Assembly (NCBI RefSeq): GCF_016862395.1
Contig: NZ_BOMW01000032.1
Coordinates: 62,001 to 126,000 of the forward strand
DNA length: 64,000 bases
Direction: 5' to 3'
Source of the DNA: Actinoplanes siamensis
GTDB taxonomy: Bacteria; Actinomycetota; Actinomycetes; Mycobacteriales; Micromonosporaceae
How positions within the stretch are numbered: position 1 is the stretch's first letter; each line of letters starts with the position of its first letter. The notes below the pieces were generated by a model, which ran no database searches, was not told where the DNA came from, and worked only from the letters and a program-made list of their open reading frames with translations. Shown here one piece after another: positions 17,627-26,348 of the stretch. Position numbers and translations under genes: made by a program.

Positions 17627-19087
17627 TACGAACGCGTCCGTCCACAGCTGCCGCGAGCGCCCGGACAGCGCGTCCATCAGCCCGACCGCCTGCCCGTCGG
17701 TGAGCCCCGCCACGAAGTCGATCACCGCCCGCCCGCGCGCCCGGCTCAGCCGCTCCGGGGTGTCCCCGGGCAGTTCCACCTCGGCCAGCTCCACCAGGTC
17801 GCGCAGCCGCCGCGGCAGCCGGTCCTCCTCGTCCGGATCGGTCAGCCAGCCCAGCAGCGCCTCCACCAGCGTGGTCAGCAGCCGCCCCTGGCCGCGCTGG
17901 TGCAGGGCCAGGTCCGGCCGCGCCAGCACGAACCGGTTCTGCACGAACTTGAGGATCTGCACCTCGTGCCACTGCGCCACGGCAAGCTGCACGTGACCGC
18001 TGCGGATCGCCGCCTGTTCGGTCAGCCCCACCGAGTCGACCAGCCGCCGCGTCCAGGTCGCCGAGAACGCCGCGACCCGCGCCTCGGCCGCCACCGACCC
18101 GTCGAACGGCTGCGCCAGCAGACCGTCCACCAGCTCCGCGCGGACCAGCTCGACCGCGTCGGCGAACGCGTCGTCGTCGGCGATCCACCCCTCCTTGCGG
18201 TGCAGGCTGCGGCGCAGCGACTCGATCGCGCCGCCGGCCCGCTTCGGGTCGCTCGCCGCGCCCCAGCGCTGCCAGGCCATCAACTCGCTGGCCACGGCGC
18301 CCTGCTGCAGGACGCCGACCCGGTGCACATCTTCAAGATCATGGATCGCGTACGCGATGTCGTCCGCCGTGTCCATCACCGAGGCCTCGACGGTCTGCTG
18401 CCAGTCGGCGACCCGCCCGGCGAACGGCGCGCGCGCCGCCCGGACGTCGTTGATCTCGGTGGAGTAGGCCCCGAACTTCGCCGAGCCGGCGTCCGGGTCG
18501 TCCGGATGGGCGGCGGCCCCGCGCGGCGGCGGCTCCATGAAGCGCGGATGCGGGTCCGGGTGGCCGTGCCGGGTCCACGGGTACTTCAGGATCGCCGCGC
18601 GGGTGGCGGCTGTCAGGTTCAGCCCGATCGTGGTCTGACCGCGCACCTCGGTGCTGGTCACGATCCGGTAGGACTGGGCGTTGCCCTCGAACCCGTCGCG
18701 CAGCCCCAGCCGCTGCCGGGCCAGCCGGTCCAGCACCCGCTCGCCCAGGTGCCCGAACGGCGGATGCCCCAGGTCGTGGGCGAGCGCGGCGGCCTCCACC
18801 ACGTCCGGGTCGCAGCCGCCCAGCTTCTCCGCGAGATCCGGCTGGCCGGCCCGGATCCGCTCGGCGATCGCCCGGGCCACCTGCGCCACCTTGAGGCTGT
18901 GCGTGAGCCGGTTGTGCACCAGCAGCCCGGCCCCGCCGGGGCTGATCACCTGGGTGACCCCGGCGAGACGGGCGAAGAAGGGCGAGCTGACGATCCGGTC
19001 GCGGTCCACCCGGAACGGGCTGAGAGCTAGGTCACCAGGGGCGACAGTGCTGTCGCCGAAGAGCCGGGCGGCGCGGGGATCGTCCAT
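17621..19087 (-). CDS. dgt: dGTPase-like HD-domain triphosphohydrolase
   Basis: A 488-residue HD-superfamily enzyme of the deoxyguanosinetriphosphate triphosphohydrolase-like group. Metal ligands lie in HNRLTHSLKVAQ, AHDLGHPPFGHLGE (the HD pair) and MDTADDIAYAIHDLED. It would hydrolyse dNTPs to deoxynucleosides plus triphosphate, controlling dNTP pools. ATG 19087 gives the usual N-terminus. Confidence 0.9.
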   Translation of the reverse strand: MDDPRAARLFGDSTVAPGDLALSPFRVDRDRIVSSPFFARLAGVTQVISPGGAGLLVHNRLTHSLKVAQVARAIAERIRAGQPDLAEKLGGCDPDVVEAAALAHDLGHPPFGHLGERVLDRLARQRLGLRDGFEGNAQSYRIVTSTEVRGQTTIGLNLTAATRAAILKYPWTRHGHPDPHPRFMEPPPRGAAAHPDDPDAGSAKFGAYSTEINDVRAARAPFAGRVADWQQTVEASVMDTADDIAYAIHDLEDVHRVGVLQQGAVASELMAWQRWGAASDPKRAGGAIESLRRSLHRKEGWIADDDAFADAVELVRAELVDGLLAQPFDGSVAAEARVAAFSATWTRRLVDSVGLTEQAAIRSGHVQLAVAQWHEVQILKFVQNRFVLARPDLALHQRGQGRLLTTLVEALLGWLTDPDEEDRLPRRLRDLVELAEVELPGDTPERLSRARGRAVIDFVAGLTDGQAVGLMDALSGRSRQLWTDAFVL

Positions 19088-19098
19088 GCCCCGGGAGG

Positions 19099-19677
19099 CT
19101 ACCGGGACTGCAGAGCGTCCAGCGCGACGGCCATCGCCACGACCAGCCGGCGGTCCAGGTTCGGCTCGTGGATCGCGACCCGGTAGGTGTCGCGCAGACC
19201 CCACTTGCGCTCGACCGAGAACGCGGTGCGGCCGTCGACGACGAAGTCGAAGTGGTACGGCAGCCACGACAGGTAGTCGACGAAGCGCCTGGCGATCGCC
19301 ACGAAGACGTTGCGCTCCTGGCCGACGATCTCGGGCCAGCCCGGCTGCTCCAGCACCCAGGTGGAACGCAGCAGCGAGGCGCCGAACTTCTTGCGGAACA
19401 GGCCGATCGAGGCGCCGGCCGCGTCCAGCACGTCGTAGGTGGCGCCCAGGTCGATCACCTGGCGTGCCTTGAAACCGAGCACCGGGACCTGCTTGGTGTC
19501 ATCGGTGTAGAGGGTCACCTGCTCCTTGAACGCGAGCCGCTTCTGCTGCGCGAAGGCGAGGACGCCGGCTTCCTGGCCGTCCGGGGTGACCGCGTGCACC
19601 TCGTACTGATTGACCATCAAACGGATGCGCTGACGCACGATGAGCTGCGTCTGCTGCTGGAGAATATCGATCGTCAC
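19099..19677 (-). CDS. LURP-one/tubby-like family protein
   Basis: A 192-residue protein with the beta-barrel pattern of LURP-one-related (scramblase-like) proteins: YEVHAVTPDGQEAGVLAFAQQK, GATYDVLDAAGASIGLFRKKF, VDGRTAFSVERKWGLRD. The function in bacteria is unknown. The start is GTG 19677. It lies upstream of and on the same strand as dgt with an 11-bp gap, so they probably form an operon. Confidence 0.78.
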   Translation of the reverse strand: MTIDILQQQTQLIVRQRIRLMVNQYEVHAVTPDGQEAGVLAFAQQKRLAFKEQVTLYTDDTKQVPVLGFKARQVIDLGATYDVLDAAGASIGLFRKKFGASLLRSTWVLEQPGWPEIVGQERNVFVAIARRFVDYLSWLPYHFDFVVDGRTAFSVERKWGLRDTYRVAIHEPNLDRRLVVAMAVALDALQSR

Positions 19678-19705
19678 CGCGGCAGTGTGCCATATGCCGT
19701 CACCA

Positions 19706-19726
19706 GGGCAGGATCGGTCGTCCTGC
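19706..19726. terminator. Small perfect hairpin between divergent genes
   Basis: GGCAGGA (19706-19712) pairs with TCCTGCC (19720-19726) around a 7-nt loop, in the 220-bp gap between the LURP-one start and the MBL gene. It could be an operator or a leader structure; little more can be said. Confidence 0.3.
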
Positions 19727-19897
19727 CGGCCCGTGCCTCCTGCTTTCCGCCGGCGGTCCCGGCCGGCCGGCTTACCGCCGCGGCGCGGCAGGACATTCCG
19801 GGGGCGAGCCCGGCCGGGTTTTCTGCCGGCGGCCTTTCTGAGAGCGGCCTCAGGGAGGCGGTGGGCGGGACAGCGGGGGTCAGGTCAGACTGGGCGC

Positions 19898-20998
19898 ATG
19901 GCGAAGCGTGTTCGTACCCGTACGGTGGTGGCTCTGGCACTCGGTGCCGCGGCGGTCTGGGCCGCTCGTGATCTCCCGGCCCAGATGGGCGCGCGGGCGC
20001 GCGGCGCGCGGCGCGCCCGGATGGAGGCCTCACCCCAGTTCTCCGGCGGAAAGTTCCGCAACACTGTGCCGGCCACCGAGGTGGCCGCGGCGTCCATGCC
20101 CCGGCTGTTCGTCGCCGCGATGACCGATCGTGACGCCCGCCGGCCGCACCTGCCGGTCCCGGTCGTCACCCCGCCCCCGGCCGCGTCCGACGGCCTGCAC
20201 GTGACCTGGTACGGACACTCGTCCGCGCTGGTCGAGATCGAGGGCCGCCGGGTGCTGCTCGACCCGGTCTGGAGCGAGCGCTGCTCGCCGTCCCGCCTGA
20301 CCGGCCCGCGCCGCCTGCACCAGCCGCCGGCGCCACTGCGCGAGCTGCCCCCGCTGGACGCGATCGTGATCTCCCACGACCACTACGACCACCTGGACAT
20401 GGAGTCCATCCAGAACCTGGTCGACCTGCAGGCGGCCCCGTTCCTGGTGCCGCTCGGCGTCGGCGCCCACCTGGAGCACTGGGGCGTTCCGCAGACCCGG
20501 ATCGTCGAGCTGGACTGGAACGAGTCCCACCGGATCGGCACGCTGGAACTGATCGCCACCCCGGCGCGGCACTTCTCCGGCCGCGGCCTCAACCGCGACG
20601 AGACCCTCTGGGCCAGCTGGGTGATCAAGGGGCCGACCCGCCGCGCGTTCTACTCCGGCGACACCGGTTACTTCCCCGGCTTCGCCGACATCGGCGCCGG
20701 GCACGGCCCGTTCGACGTGACGCTGGTGCAGGTCGGGGCGTACGGCGACGCCTGGCCCGACATCCACATGGTGCCGGAGGACGGCGTCTCGGTGCACGTC
20801 GACGTCCGGGGCGGCCTGATGATCCCGGTGCACTGGGGCACGTTCAACCTGGCGCTGCACGAGTGGCCGGAGCCCGCCGACCGCACCTGGCGGGAGGCCA
20901 AGGCGCGCGGGGTGCGCCTGGCGATCCCCCGTCCGGGCGAGCGGGTCGACGTCGACAACCCGCCCCCGGTGGACGGCTGGTGGCAGCAGATCGCCTGA
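19898..20998 (+). CDS. MBL-fold hydrolase (NAPE-PLD/UlaG-like)
   Basis: A 366-residue metallo-beta-lactamase fold protein. The metal site HxHxDH is at 160-165 (SHDHYDHLD), with later ligands in ATPARHFSGRG, YSGDTGYF and PVHWGTF. The sequence resembles N-acyl-phosphatidylethanolamine phospholipase-D-like and UlaG-like hydrolases. A short hydrophobic stretch near residues 10-25 may tether it to the membrane. ATG 19898. Confidence 0.88.
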   Translation: MAKRVRTRTVVALALGAAAVWAARDLPAQMGARARGARRARMEASPQFSGGKFRNTVPATEVAAASMPRLFVAAMTDRDARRPHLPVPVVTPPPAASDGLHVTWYGHSSALVEIEGRRVLLDPVWSERCSPSRLTGPRRLHQPPAPLRELPPLDAIVISHDHYDHLDMESIQNLVDLQAAPFLVPLGVGAHLEHWGVPQTRIVELDWNESHRIGTLELIATPARHFSGRGLNRDETLWASWVIKGPTRRAFYSGDTGYFPGFADIGAGHGPFDVTLVQVGAYGDAWPDIHMVPEDGVSVHVDVRGGLMIPVHWGTFNLALHEWPEPADRTWREAKARGVRLAIPRPGERVDVDNPPPVDGWWQQIA

Positions 20999-21098
20999 CC
21001 CTCTTCCACCCGCCGGCCCAGGTCGCAGCTGGTCCCATGGGGGTCTCGGCGAGCGTGGATGGAAAGCGGGCCGGACCCGGGGGGAGAGGTCTCCGGTC

Positions 21099-21989
21099 TC
21101 ATGGGGCGGCGGGCACGCAGAGCGTGACCGCCGCCGGGACCACCGACACGGTGAAGTGCCTGGTCCGCGCGCGGGCGCCGCCGTCGAGCTCGTACTCCAG
21201 CTTGGAGTCCAGCGTGACCTCGATCCGGCGGGCCCGTGTGGTCCGCACGAACGGGGAGCTGTCCGAGCGCTTCACCGCCATCGTGCCGAGCGCCCGCGCC
21301 CACTGCAGCGCGCCCTGCGCGGTCGCCACGCCGACGTCCAGCCAGCCGTCGTCCGGCACCGCGTCGTCGAAGGCGTGGATGCCGCCGGTGATCGTCCCGA
21401 CGTTGCCGATCAGCACGCAGCTGGCGGCGTCGTCGAACCAGGTGGTGCCGTCCACCTTGATCTTCGTGCGCGGGGCCTCGCCCTTGACGTGGCGGATGCC
21501 GGTCCAGACGTACGCGAGCTTGCCCAGGCGGTCCTTCAGCGCCCCGTCGGCGTCCTTGATCATCGCCCCGTCGAAGCCGACGCCGGCCATCACCGCGAAG
21601 TGCTCGCCGTTGACTTTGCCCAGGTCCACCCGGCGGTGCTGGCCGGTGAACGCGATCTCGACGGCCTTCTCCAGGGACTCCGGCACGCCCAGGTTGGTGG
21701 CGAACAGATTGCCGGTGCCGGCCGGCATGATCGCGACCGGGACGTCCGAGCCGGCGACCACGTCGAGGGTGCGCTGCACCATGCCGTCGCCACCCCACAC
21801 CACCAGCAGGTCCGGCTTGCGGCTCAGCGCCTTGCGGACCTTCTTCGGGGCTTTGCGGCTCTTCGGCACCTCGTACCAGATGAGTTTCTTGACGTCCTTC
21901 TCGGTGAGCCGGCGGCGCAGCTCGTCCAGCCCTCCGTCGAGGGTCTTGCGCTGATGGGCAACGACGGCGATCGTGCGGGGGGTTCGCAT
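21099..21989 (-). CDS. Diacylglycerol/lipid kinase family protein
   Basis: A 296-residue DAGK-catalytic-domain protein. The nucleotide loop GGDGM is at 66-70, followed by MPAGTGNLFATNLG at about 93-106. Related proteins (DgkB, YegS) phosphorylate diacylglycerol or other lipids at the membrane. Start ATG 21989. A small membrane-protein gene follows 38 bp upstream on the same strand. Confidence 0.88.
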   Translation of the reverse strand: MRTPRTIAVVAHQRKTLDGGLDELRRRLTEKDVKKLIWYEVPKSRKAPKKVRKALSRKPDLLVVWGGDGMVQRTLDVVAGSDVPVAIMPAGTGNLFATNLGVPESLEKAVEIAFTGQHRRVDLGKVNGEHFAVMAGVGFDGAMIKDADGALKDRLGKLAYVWTGIRHVKGEAPRTKIKVDGTTWFDDAASCVLIGNVGTITGGIHAFDDAVPDDGWLDVGVATAQGALQWARALGTMAVKRSDSSPFVRTTRARRIEVTLDSKLEYELDGGARARTRHFTVSVVPAAVTLCVPAAP

Positions 21990-22027
21990 GTCGCCGCCGT
22001 TACCCGGGAGCCGCCGGGCGCGAAACG

Positions 22028-22231
22028 TCAGCGGAAACTGAAACGCCTGCGTTGCGGCTTCTTGCGACCGAACGTGGACTGGACGGTGTCGGCGCCCTGG
22101 CGCAGCAGCCGGGTCGCCCGGCTCGGCCCGCGACGTTTCTCGATGACCTCACTGAGCTTGCGGGCGCCGGCCGCACCCAGCGGCACGACGATGGCGGTAA
22201 TGATCAGACGACGCAGCAGATTCCAGATCAT
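22028..22231 (-). CDS. Small membrane protein of unknown function
   Basis: 67 residues: one N-terminal hydrophobic helix (LLRRLIITAIVVPLGAAGA), then a strongly basic, Arg/Lys-rich tail. It sits between and co-directional with the glycosylase and lipid kinase genes. I do not recognise a family. Confidence 0.6.
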   Translation of the reverse strand: MIWNLLRRLIITAIVVPLGAAGARKLSEVIEKRRGPSRATRLLRQGADTVQSTFGRKKPQRRRFSFR

Positions 22232-22258
22232 GCCGGCCGAATACCCGCCGATCGGGCA

Positions 22259-23167
22259 TCAGAAGCGTGCGAACGACCGAACTGGCATACGCGGGCCGTA
22301 GCGCGGGGCCATCAGGCCGCCCATCGCCAGCAGGTCGCAGACCCGGCCGCGGTGCCCGCGGAACGGCTCCAGCAGCTCCAGCATTCGTTCGTCGGTGCCG
22401 CGTGGCTCGCCGGCCAGCGCGTACGCCACGGTGTTGGGAATGTGGAAATCGCCGACGCTCACCGCGTCGGGGTCGCCGAAGGCGGTCCGGACCACCTCGG
22501 CCGCGGTCCACGGGCCGATCCCGGGCAGCGCGGTCATCCGCGCGGTGGCCTCGGCCGAGTCGGCGCAGCGCTCCAGCCGCTGGGCCACCTGGGCGGCGCG
22601 CAGCAGCGCCTGGGTGCGGCGCTGTTCGACGCCGAGCGGATGGAACTCCCAGTACGCGCTCGCGGCCACGGCGGCCGGTTCGGGCGGCAGCACCAGGCCG
22701 GCCGGGCCGGGAGCGGGCTCGCCGAAGTACCGGCAGATCGCCCGGTACGAGCGGTGCGCCTCGTTGCCGGTGACCTTCTGCTCCAGGATCGCGCGCAGCA
22801 GGCGCGGGAAGACCTGGCCGGTGGCCGGCATCCGGACCCCGGAGAAGGTCCTGGCCAGCCGGGCGACCACCGGATGACGCACGGCCAGCGCGGGGAACTC
22901 CGCGACGTCGTCGCGGAGCCCGGCGATCGCGTCGGCGCGCTCGACGACCCAGGCCGCCCCCGGCCCGAGCCCGGTGGCTACCAGTTCGCCGCCGGCGCGG
23001 GCCAGGTGGAGGGTCGCCCCGCCCTGCGGAGTACGGACGGAGAGCCAGAGCTCGCCGTCCCGGAACGTGCCGCACGGATCGTGCTTGGGCACCAGGAGCG
23101 ACCGCACCGAGGCGCCGAACTGATACCGCTCCGGCGGCGTCAGACGGCGGCTCACCTCGGAAGTCAC
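22259..23167 (-). CDS. DNA-3-methyladenine glycosylase II-like (HhH-GPD) protein
   Basis: A 302-residue base-excision glycosylase of the AlkA/HhH-GPD type. An N-terminal beta domain leads to the helix-hairpin-helix (ALPGIGPWTAAEVVRTAF) and the catalytic aspartate region (VSVGDFHIPN). FSGVRMPATGQVFPRLLRAILEQKVTG is the typical core helix. The start is uncertain: GTG 23167 (VTSEVSRRL) avoids reading through a strong hairpin just upstream, but the frame is open to 23245. Confidence 0.85.
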   Translation of the reverse strand: MTSEVSRRLTPPERYQFGASVRSLLVPKHDPCGTFRDGELWLSVRTPQGGATLHLARAGGELVATGLGPGAAWVVERADAIAGLRDDVAEFPALAVRHPVVARLARTFSGVRMPATGQVFPRLLRAILEQKVTGNEAHRSYRAICRYFGEPAPGPAGLVLPPEPAAVAASAYWEFHPLGVEQRRTQALLRAAQVAQRLERCADSAEATARMTALPGIGPWTAAEVVRTAFGDPDAVSVGDFHIPNTVAYALAGEPRGTDERMLELLEPFRGHRGRVCDLLAMGGLMAPRYGPRMPVRSFARF

Positions 23168-23190
23168 CGCTGAACTGTACTGCCGGCAAG

Positions 23191-23230
23191 CCGATGGCCC
23201 TGTCCCCGGTGCTGGGGTCAGGGCCATCGG
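23191..23230. terminator. Strong hairpin upstream of the glycosylase gene
   Basis: CCGATGGCCCTG (23191-23202) pairs perfectly with CAGGGCCATCGG (23219-23230). Inside, CCCC pairs with GGGG past one T-T mismatch, leaving a 6-nt loop. It lies 200 bp beyond the stop of the Asn/Gly-repeat gene on the same strand, so it is probably that operon's terminator. The remaining 23246-23430 shows no gene. Confidence 0.6.
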
Positions 23231-23430
23231 ACGGTGATCGAACACCCGAGAAAGGCTCGATCACCCGGTTGCGGAGCGATGCCCCGGGTGGAGGCCGGGC
23301 AGCCGCTGTGCACGTCCGGCAGGGGGAAGGACGGCCGGCGGGCCCGCAGGGGGTTCCGGGAAGGCACGACGGGAACGTGCTCTTCCCGGTACGGGCCCGC
23401 CGAACGGCTGTGCTCCGCGCGTTCGGAGAG

Positions 23431-24636
23431 TTACCGCACCCGGATCCGGACGATGTCGAACGCCGGGGTCTGGTTGGCGCGCTCCATCATCGGGATACGG
23501 TGCGAGCCGTCACCGGCCCACGAGGCGCACTGCGCGGTGCCGGCGGTCGGCAGGCCGGGAACCTGGATGGTGACCGTGTCCGGGGTGGCGCCGCCCTTGC
23601 TGTCCTCGGTCGCCACGAAGAACGCCGGCACCGGGTCCGGCGCGGGCGCCGAGTTGGTGTTGGCGAGCATCCGGCAGGCGGTGTGGAAGTGACCGCGGAC
23701 CAGGCCGTTCTGCAGGACGCTGGACTCCACGTAGTAACCGCCCTGGCCGGCCGCGAGGAACCGGTCACGGATCAGGTTGCGGGTGCTGACCTGCAGGGTG
23801 AACGCGGTGTTCCGGTTCACCTGGCGGGGCGCCTGGGTGATCAGCAGCGACGGGTTGTTCGCGGCCGAGCCGACCTCACCGAACTCGGTGCTGACGCAGC
23901 GGTCGCCCTTCTGGAAACCGTCGTGCTGCGGCAGGTTGCTGGTGTCGCAGCTGTTGGTCAGGATGCCGAGGCCGGCGCCGGGCGGCGGGGTGCTCGGAGC
24001 GGCGCCACCGTTGTTGCCGCCGTTGTTGCCGCCGTTGTTGTTGCCGCCGTTGTTGTTGCCACCACCGTTGTTGTTGCCACCGCCGTTGTTGTTGCCACCG
24101 CCGTTGTTGTTGCCACCGCCGTTGTTGGCGCCGCCGTTGTCGCCGCCGTTGCCGGCGGGAGCGCTGGCCGCGCCGCTGGCCGGGGCGCTGGCCGGAGCGG
24201 AGGCGTTGCCGTTGTTACCACCGTTGTTGTTACCGCCGCCGTTGTTGTTGCCGCCGTTGCCACGGCCGCCGCCACGACGCCGGTCGGCGTTCGTGTTGGC
24301 CACGTTCTTCATCACCCAGTCCCGGCACCGCGCCTTCACCTGCTCGGTGGTCGCCACGTCCCCGGCGCCGTCGTCCGGGTGCTGGGTGACGGTGCCGTTG
24401 TTCGTGGTGTACGTGTCCTTGCGGGTCTGCGTGGAGAGCTTGGTCTGCCCCCCGGCCTTCAGGTTGTCGCAGGCGGCGAGCGCGGACTTGGTGCCGTCGT
24501 TGGTGCTCGCGCTGGAGATCTGCGTAACCGTCACGATGCCGCCGAACGCCGCGAGCGTGGCCGCCACGGCGATGACCCGGCGACGCCCGCTGAACCACGT
24601 CGAATCACTGGCGCGCCGGTACTTGGACCTTCGCAT
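23431..24636 (-). CDS. Secreted Asn/Gly-repeat surface protein
   Basis: A 401-residue exported protein with a basic N-terminus and one hydrophobic helix (VIAVAATLAAFGGIVTV, about 22-38). After a short conserved segment with paired cysteines comes a low-complexity region (about residues 120-220) of GGGNNN-type units interrupted by an Ala/Ser/Pro stretch. A folded C-terminal domain has several cysteines (NSCDTSNLPQHDGFQKGDRC, FHTACRM, QCASW). It has no sorting signal. Last gene of an operon behind an ECF-style promoter. ATG 24636 has AAAGG upstream. Confidence 0.72.
   Translation of the reverse strand: MRRSKYRRASDSTWFSGRRRVIAVAATLAAFGGIVTVTQISSASTNDGTKSALAACDNLKAGGQTKLSTQTRKDTYTTNNGTVTQHPDDGAGDVATTEQVKARCRDWVMKNVANTNADRRRGGGRGNGGNNNGGGNNNGGNNGNASAPASAPASGAASAPAGNGGDNGGANNGGGNNNGGGNNNGGGNNNGGGNNNGGNNNGGNNGGNNGGAAPSTPPPGAGLGILTNSCDTSNLPQHDGFQKGDRCVSTEFGEVGSAANNPSLLITQAPRQVNRNTAFTLQVSTRNLIRDRFLAAGQGGYYVESSVLQNGLVRGHFHTACRMLANTNSAPAPDPVPAFFVATEDSKGGATPDTVTIQVPGLPTAGTAQCASWAGDGSHRIPMMERANQTPAFDIVRIRVR
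24003..24135. repeat. Coding tandem repeat for GGGNNN units
   Basis: Plus-strand units of about 15-18 bp (CCGTTGTTGTTGCCACC-like) repeat head to tail at least seven times inside the repeat-protein gene. A second shorter run of the same kind lies at about 24205-24255. Near-identical units at DNA level mean the array could expand or contract. Confidence 0.8.
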
Positions 24637-24679
24637 GGGTGACACCTTTCTTCGTCGCCGTCGGGGCGATTAGTTCGGG

Positions 24680-25435
24680 CTACCGCGAACGGAAGATGCG
24701 CATGGTGGTGATCACACCGATCACCAGCGCGGCAGCAAGGACGAGCAGAACTACTGTGTTGCTGAGGCCCGGCACCCCACCGCCGTTGCTGGCGGCGGCG
24801 ATCATCTGGTTGTCGATCGGCACCGGGCCCTTCTGGCCGGTGGCCGGCGCGGGAGCGGTGGGCAGCGCGCCGTAGTCGACGATGCCGCTGCTCTCCAGCA
24901 GGGTCATGTGCGTCATCACGAACTGGTTGGCCTGCTGGGCCAGCTTCCGGACGGTGTCGTTGCGGGTGCTCGCCCGGATGGTGCCGATGGCCGGGAAGAT
25001 CTTGCCGTGCGCGGCGCGGAGCCGGTCGACGAAGATCTGGTCGAACTGCGCCCCCTCGGCGTTCTTCATCTCGTTCAGCCAGCCCTGCTGATCGTCGTTG
25101 GGCTGGTTGGGCAGGTCGATGCCGAGCTTCTTGGCCGCCGCCCGGTCCAGGTTGTCCAGGGCGACGTGCTGCTGGGCGATCGACTTGCCGATCTTGACGA
25201 CGTTCGGGTCGTCCGACTTCTCCTGGGCCATGTTGCCGGCCGGGACCTCCCACAGACCGGCCAGCCGGACCTTGATCACGAAGTCGACGTCAGCGGCGCT
25301 GACCGAGCCCTTCGCGGTGTCGGTGAGCCCCGTGTTCGGGGGGACCGGCACCGCGTCGTCGGCCAGAGCCGGCGCGGCCGGTGTCAGCAGGAACGCCAAC
25401 GACACAGCCGCGGCGCCGACCAGCCAGGACTTCAT
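24680..25435 (-). CDS. DUF4142 exported protein with C-terminal membrane anchor
   Basis: A 251-residue protein: signal peptide (MKSWLVGAAAVSLAFLL...ALA), a four-helix ferritin-like DUF4142 domain (SAADVDFVIKVRLAGLWEVPAG...QFVMTHMTLLESSG), and a C-terminal transmembrane helix with basic tail (VLLVLAAALVIGVITTMRIFRSR). ATG 25453, overlapping the upstream stop, is a possible alternative start. Middle gene of the surface operon. Confidence 0.8.
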   Translation of the reverse strand: MKSWLVGAAAVSLAFLLTPAAPALADDAVPVPPNTGLTDTAKGSVSAADVDFVIKVRLAGLWEVPAGNMAQEKSDDPNVVKIGKSIAQQHVALDNLDRAAAKKLGIDLPNQPNDDQQGWLNEMKNAEGAQFDQIFVDRLRAAHGKIFPAIGTIRASTRNDTVRKLAQQANQFVMTHMTLLESSGIVDYGALPTAPAPATGQKGPVPIDNQMIAAASNGGGVPGLSNTVVLLVLAAALVIGVITTMRIFRSR

Positions 25436-25452
25436 CTTTCCACCCACCACCA

Positions 25453-26148
25453 TCAGTAGCTGTAGTCGCTGCCGGAGTCTCCGGCGTCGCTTCCGGAGGC
25501 GTCCGCGGGCGGCGCCACCGGCTTCGAGATCTTGGGAAGGCAGGTGAGGTTCTTGGTGCCGGTCGGCGTGATCACGAACCACTTGCCGTTCACGTTCTGG
25601 CCCTTCCACTCACCGGGCTTCTTGTCACCGGCGTAGGTGTAGAGCGGCCAGCCCTTGAGTGTCAGCTGCTTCGTGCCGTCCGCCCGGGTGACCGTGCCGA
25701 CCAGCTTCGCGTCGACGCCCTTGAGGGTCGGCTTGCCGTCGTTGGTCACGGCCGGCGGCCAGATCTTGGCGCAGTCGCCGTTGCAGTTGGACTTCGACGG
25801 GTCGTCGCCGTCGTCGTCGAACCGGTAGAGCACGAAGCCCTTCGGGTTCTCCACGACCTTGCCCATCTTCGGCACCGAGGCGCCGGTGAGCGACTTGGTC
25901 ACCCGGTCGTCCGCAACGTCGGAACCGGTGTCGCCCGGGGCCGGCTCGGCGGTCGGGTCGGCCGCGTTCGGGTCGACCGCGCCGTCGGTCGCCGAGGCGC
26001 CCGGGGTGGCCGCCACATCGGCCGCGGCGGGCTCAGCGGCGTTGCCGTAGTCGGCCGCGTCGTATGAGGCCGGAGCGCAGCCGGGCAGTGCGACCAGTGC
26101 CGCCAGTGCCGCGCCGACGACCATCAACTTGCGCTTCTCCGGTGCCAC
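25453..26148 (-). CDS. Secreted-repeat lipoprotein (COG4315/Lipoprotein_15 type)
   Basis: A 231-residue lipoprotein. GTG 26148 follows GGAGGAG and gives a compact signal peptide MAPEKRKLMVVGAALAALVALPGC with lipid-anchor Cys24; ATG 26181 in the same frame would put an acidic leader in front. An acidic Ala-rich linker precedes two repeats of the COG4315 secreted domain (GFVLYRFDDDGDDPSKSNC; WPLYTYAGDKKPGEWKGQ). Some family members are linked to redox/haem-like chemistry but the role is unknown. First gene of the surface operon. Confidence 0.82.
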   Translation of the reverse strand: MAPEKRKLMVVGAALAALVALPGCAPASYDAADYGNAAEPAAADVAATPGASATDGAVDPNAADPTAEPAPGDTGSDVADDRVTKSLTGASVPKMGKVVENPKGFVLYRFDDDGDDPSKSNCNGDCAKIWPPAVTNDGKPTLKGVDAKLVGTVTRADGTKQLTLKGWPLYTYAGDKKPGEWKGQNVNGKWFVITPTGTKNLTCLPKISKPVAPPADASGSDAGDSGSDYSY

Positions 26149-26193
26149 TGGCTCCTCCAGCTGATCGATACCTCTAGCCATTTCCGCGCTGTA

Positions 26194-26220
26194 GTACGGG
26201 ACCCGCGCCGGAGCGGTTGA
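26194..26220 (-). promoter_or_regulatory. ECF-sigma-style promoter for the surface operon
   Basis: On the minus strand TCAACC (26220-26215), a 16-bp spacer and CGTAC (26198-26194) match the AACC-N16-CGT pattern of actinobacterial ECF promoters. The predicted transcript would start near 26187, about 40 nt before GTG 26148. An ECF sigma/anti-sigma pair lies directly upstream on the same strand, making it the likely driver. Confidence 0.55.
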
Positions 26221-26300
26221 ACATTCGGCTCGATCAAATTCGGGAATTTTTGTTTGAACCCACCGGGGGGTCGCGTACGTATGGGAAGGGTCCCAGCAGC

Positions 26301-26333
26301 GAAAAAGGGCCCAGCCGGCTCGGCTGGGCCCTT
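26301..26333 (-). terminator. Rho-independent terminator after the anti-sigma gene
   Basis: A perfect 12-bp stem, AAGGGCCCAGCC (26305-26316) with GGCTGGGCCCTT (26322-26333), 5-nt loop, followed on the minus strand by TTTTT. It lies 16 bp after the anti-sigma stop. Confidence 0.9.
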
Positions 26334-26348
26334 ATCGTGATCGGGCGA

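Noticed and set aside
24003-24135. CRISPR array
   Set aside because: Repeats are short, contiguous and in frame within a coding sequence, with no spacers and no cas genes.
23194-24642. Plus-strand 482-codon Val/Ala-rich protein
   Set aside because: Antisense of the Asn/Gly-repeat gene; its valine-alanine runs are the reverse complement of the Asn codon repeat.
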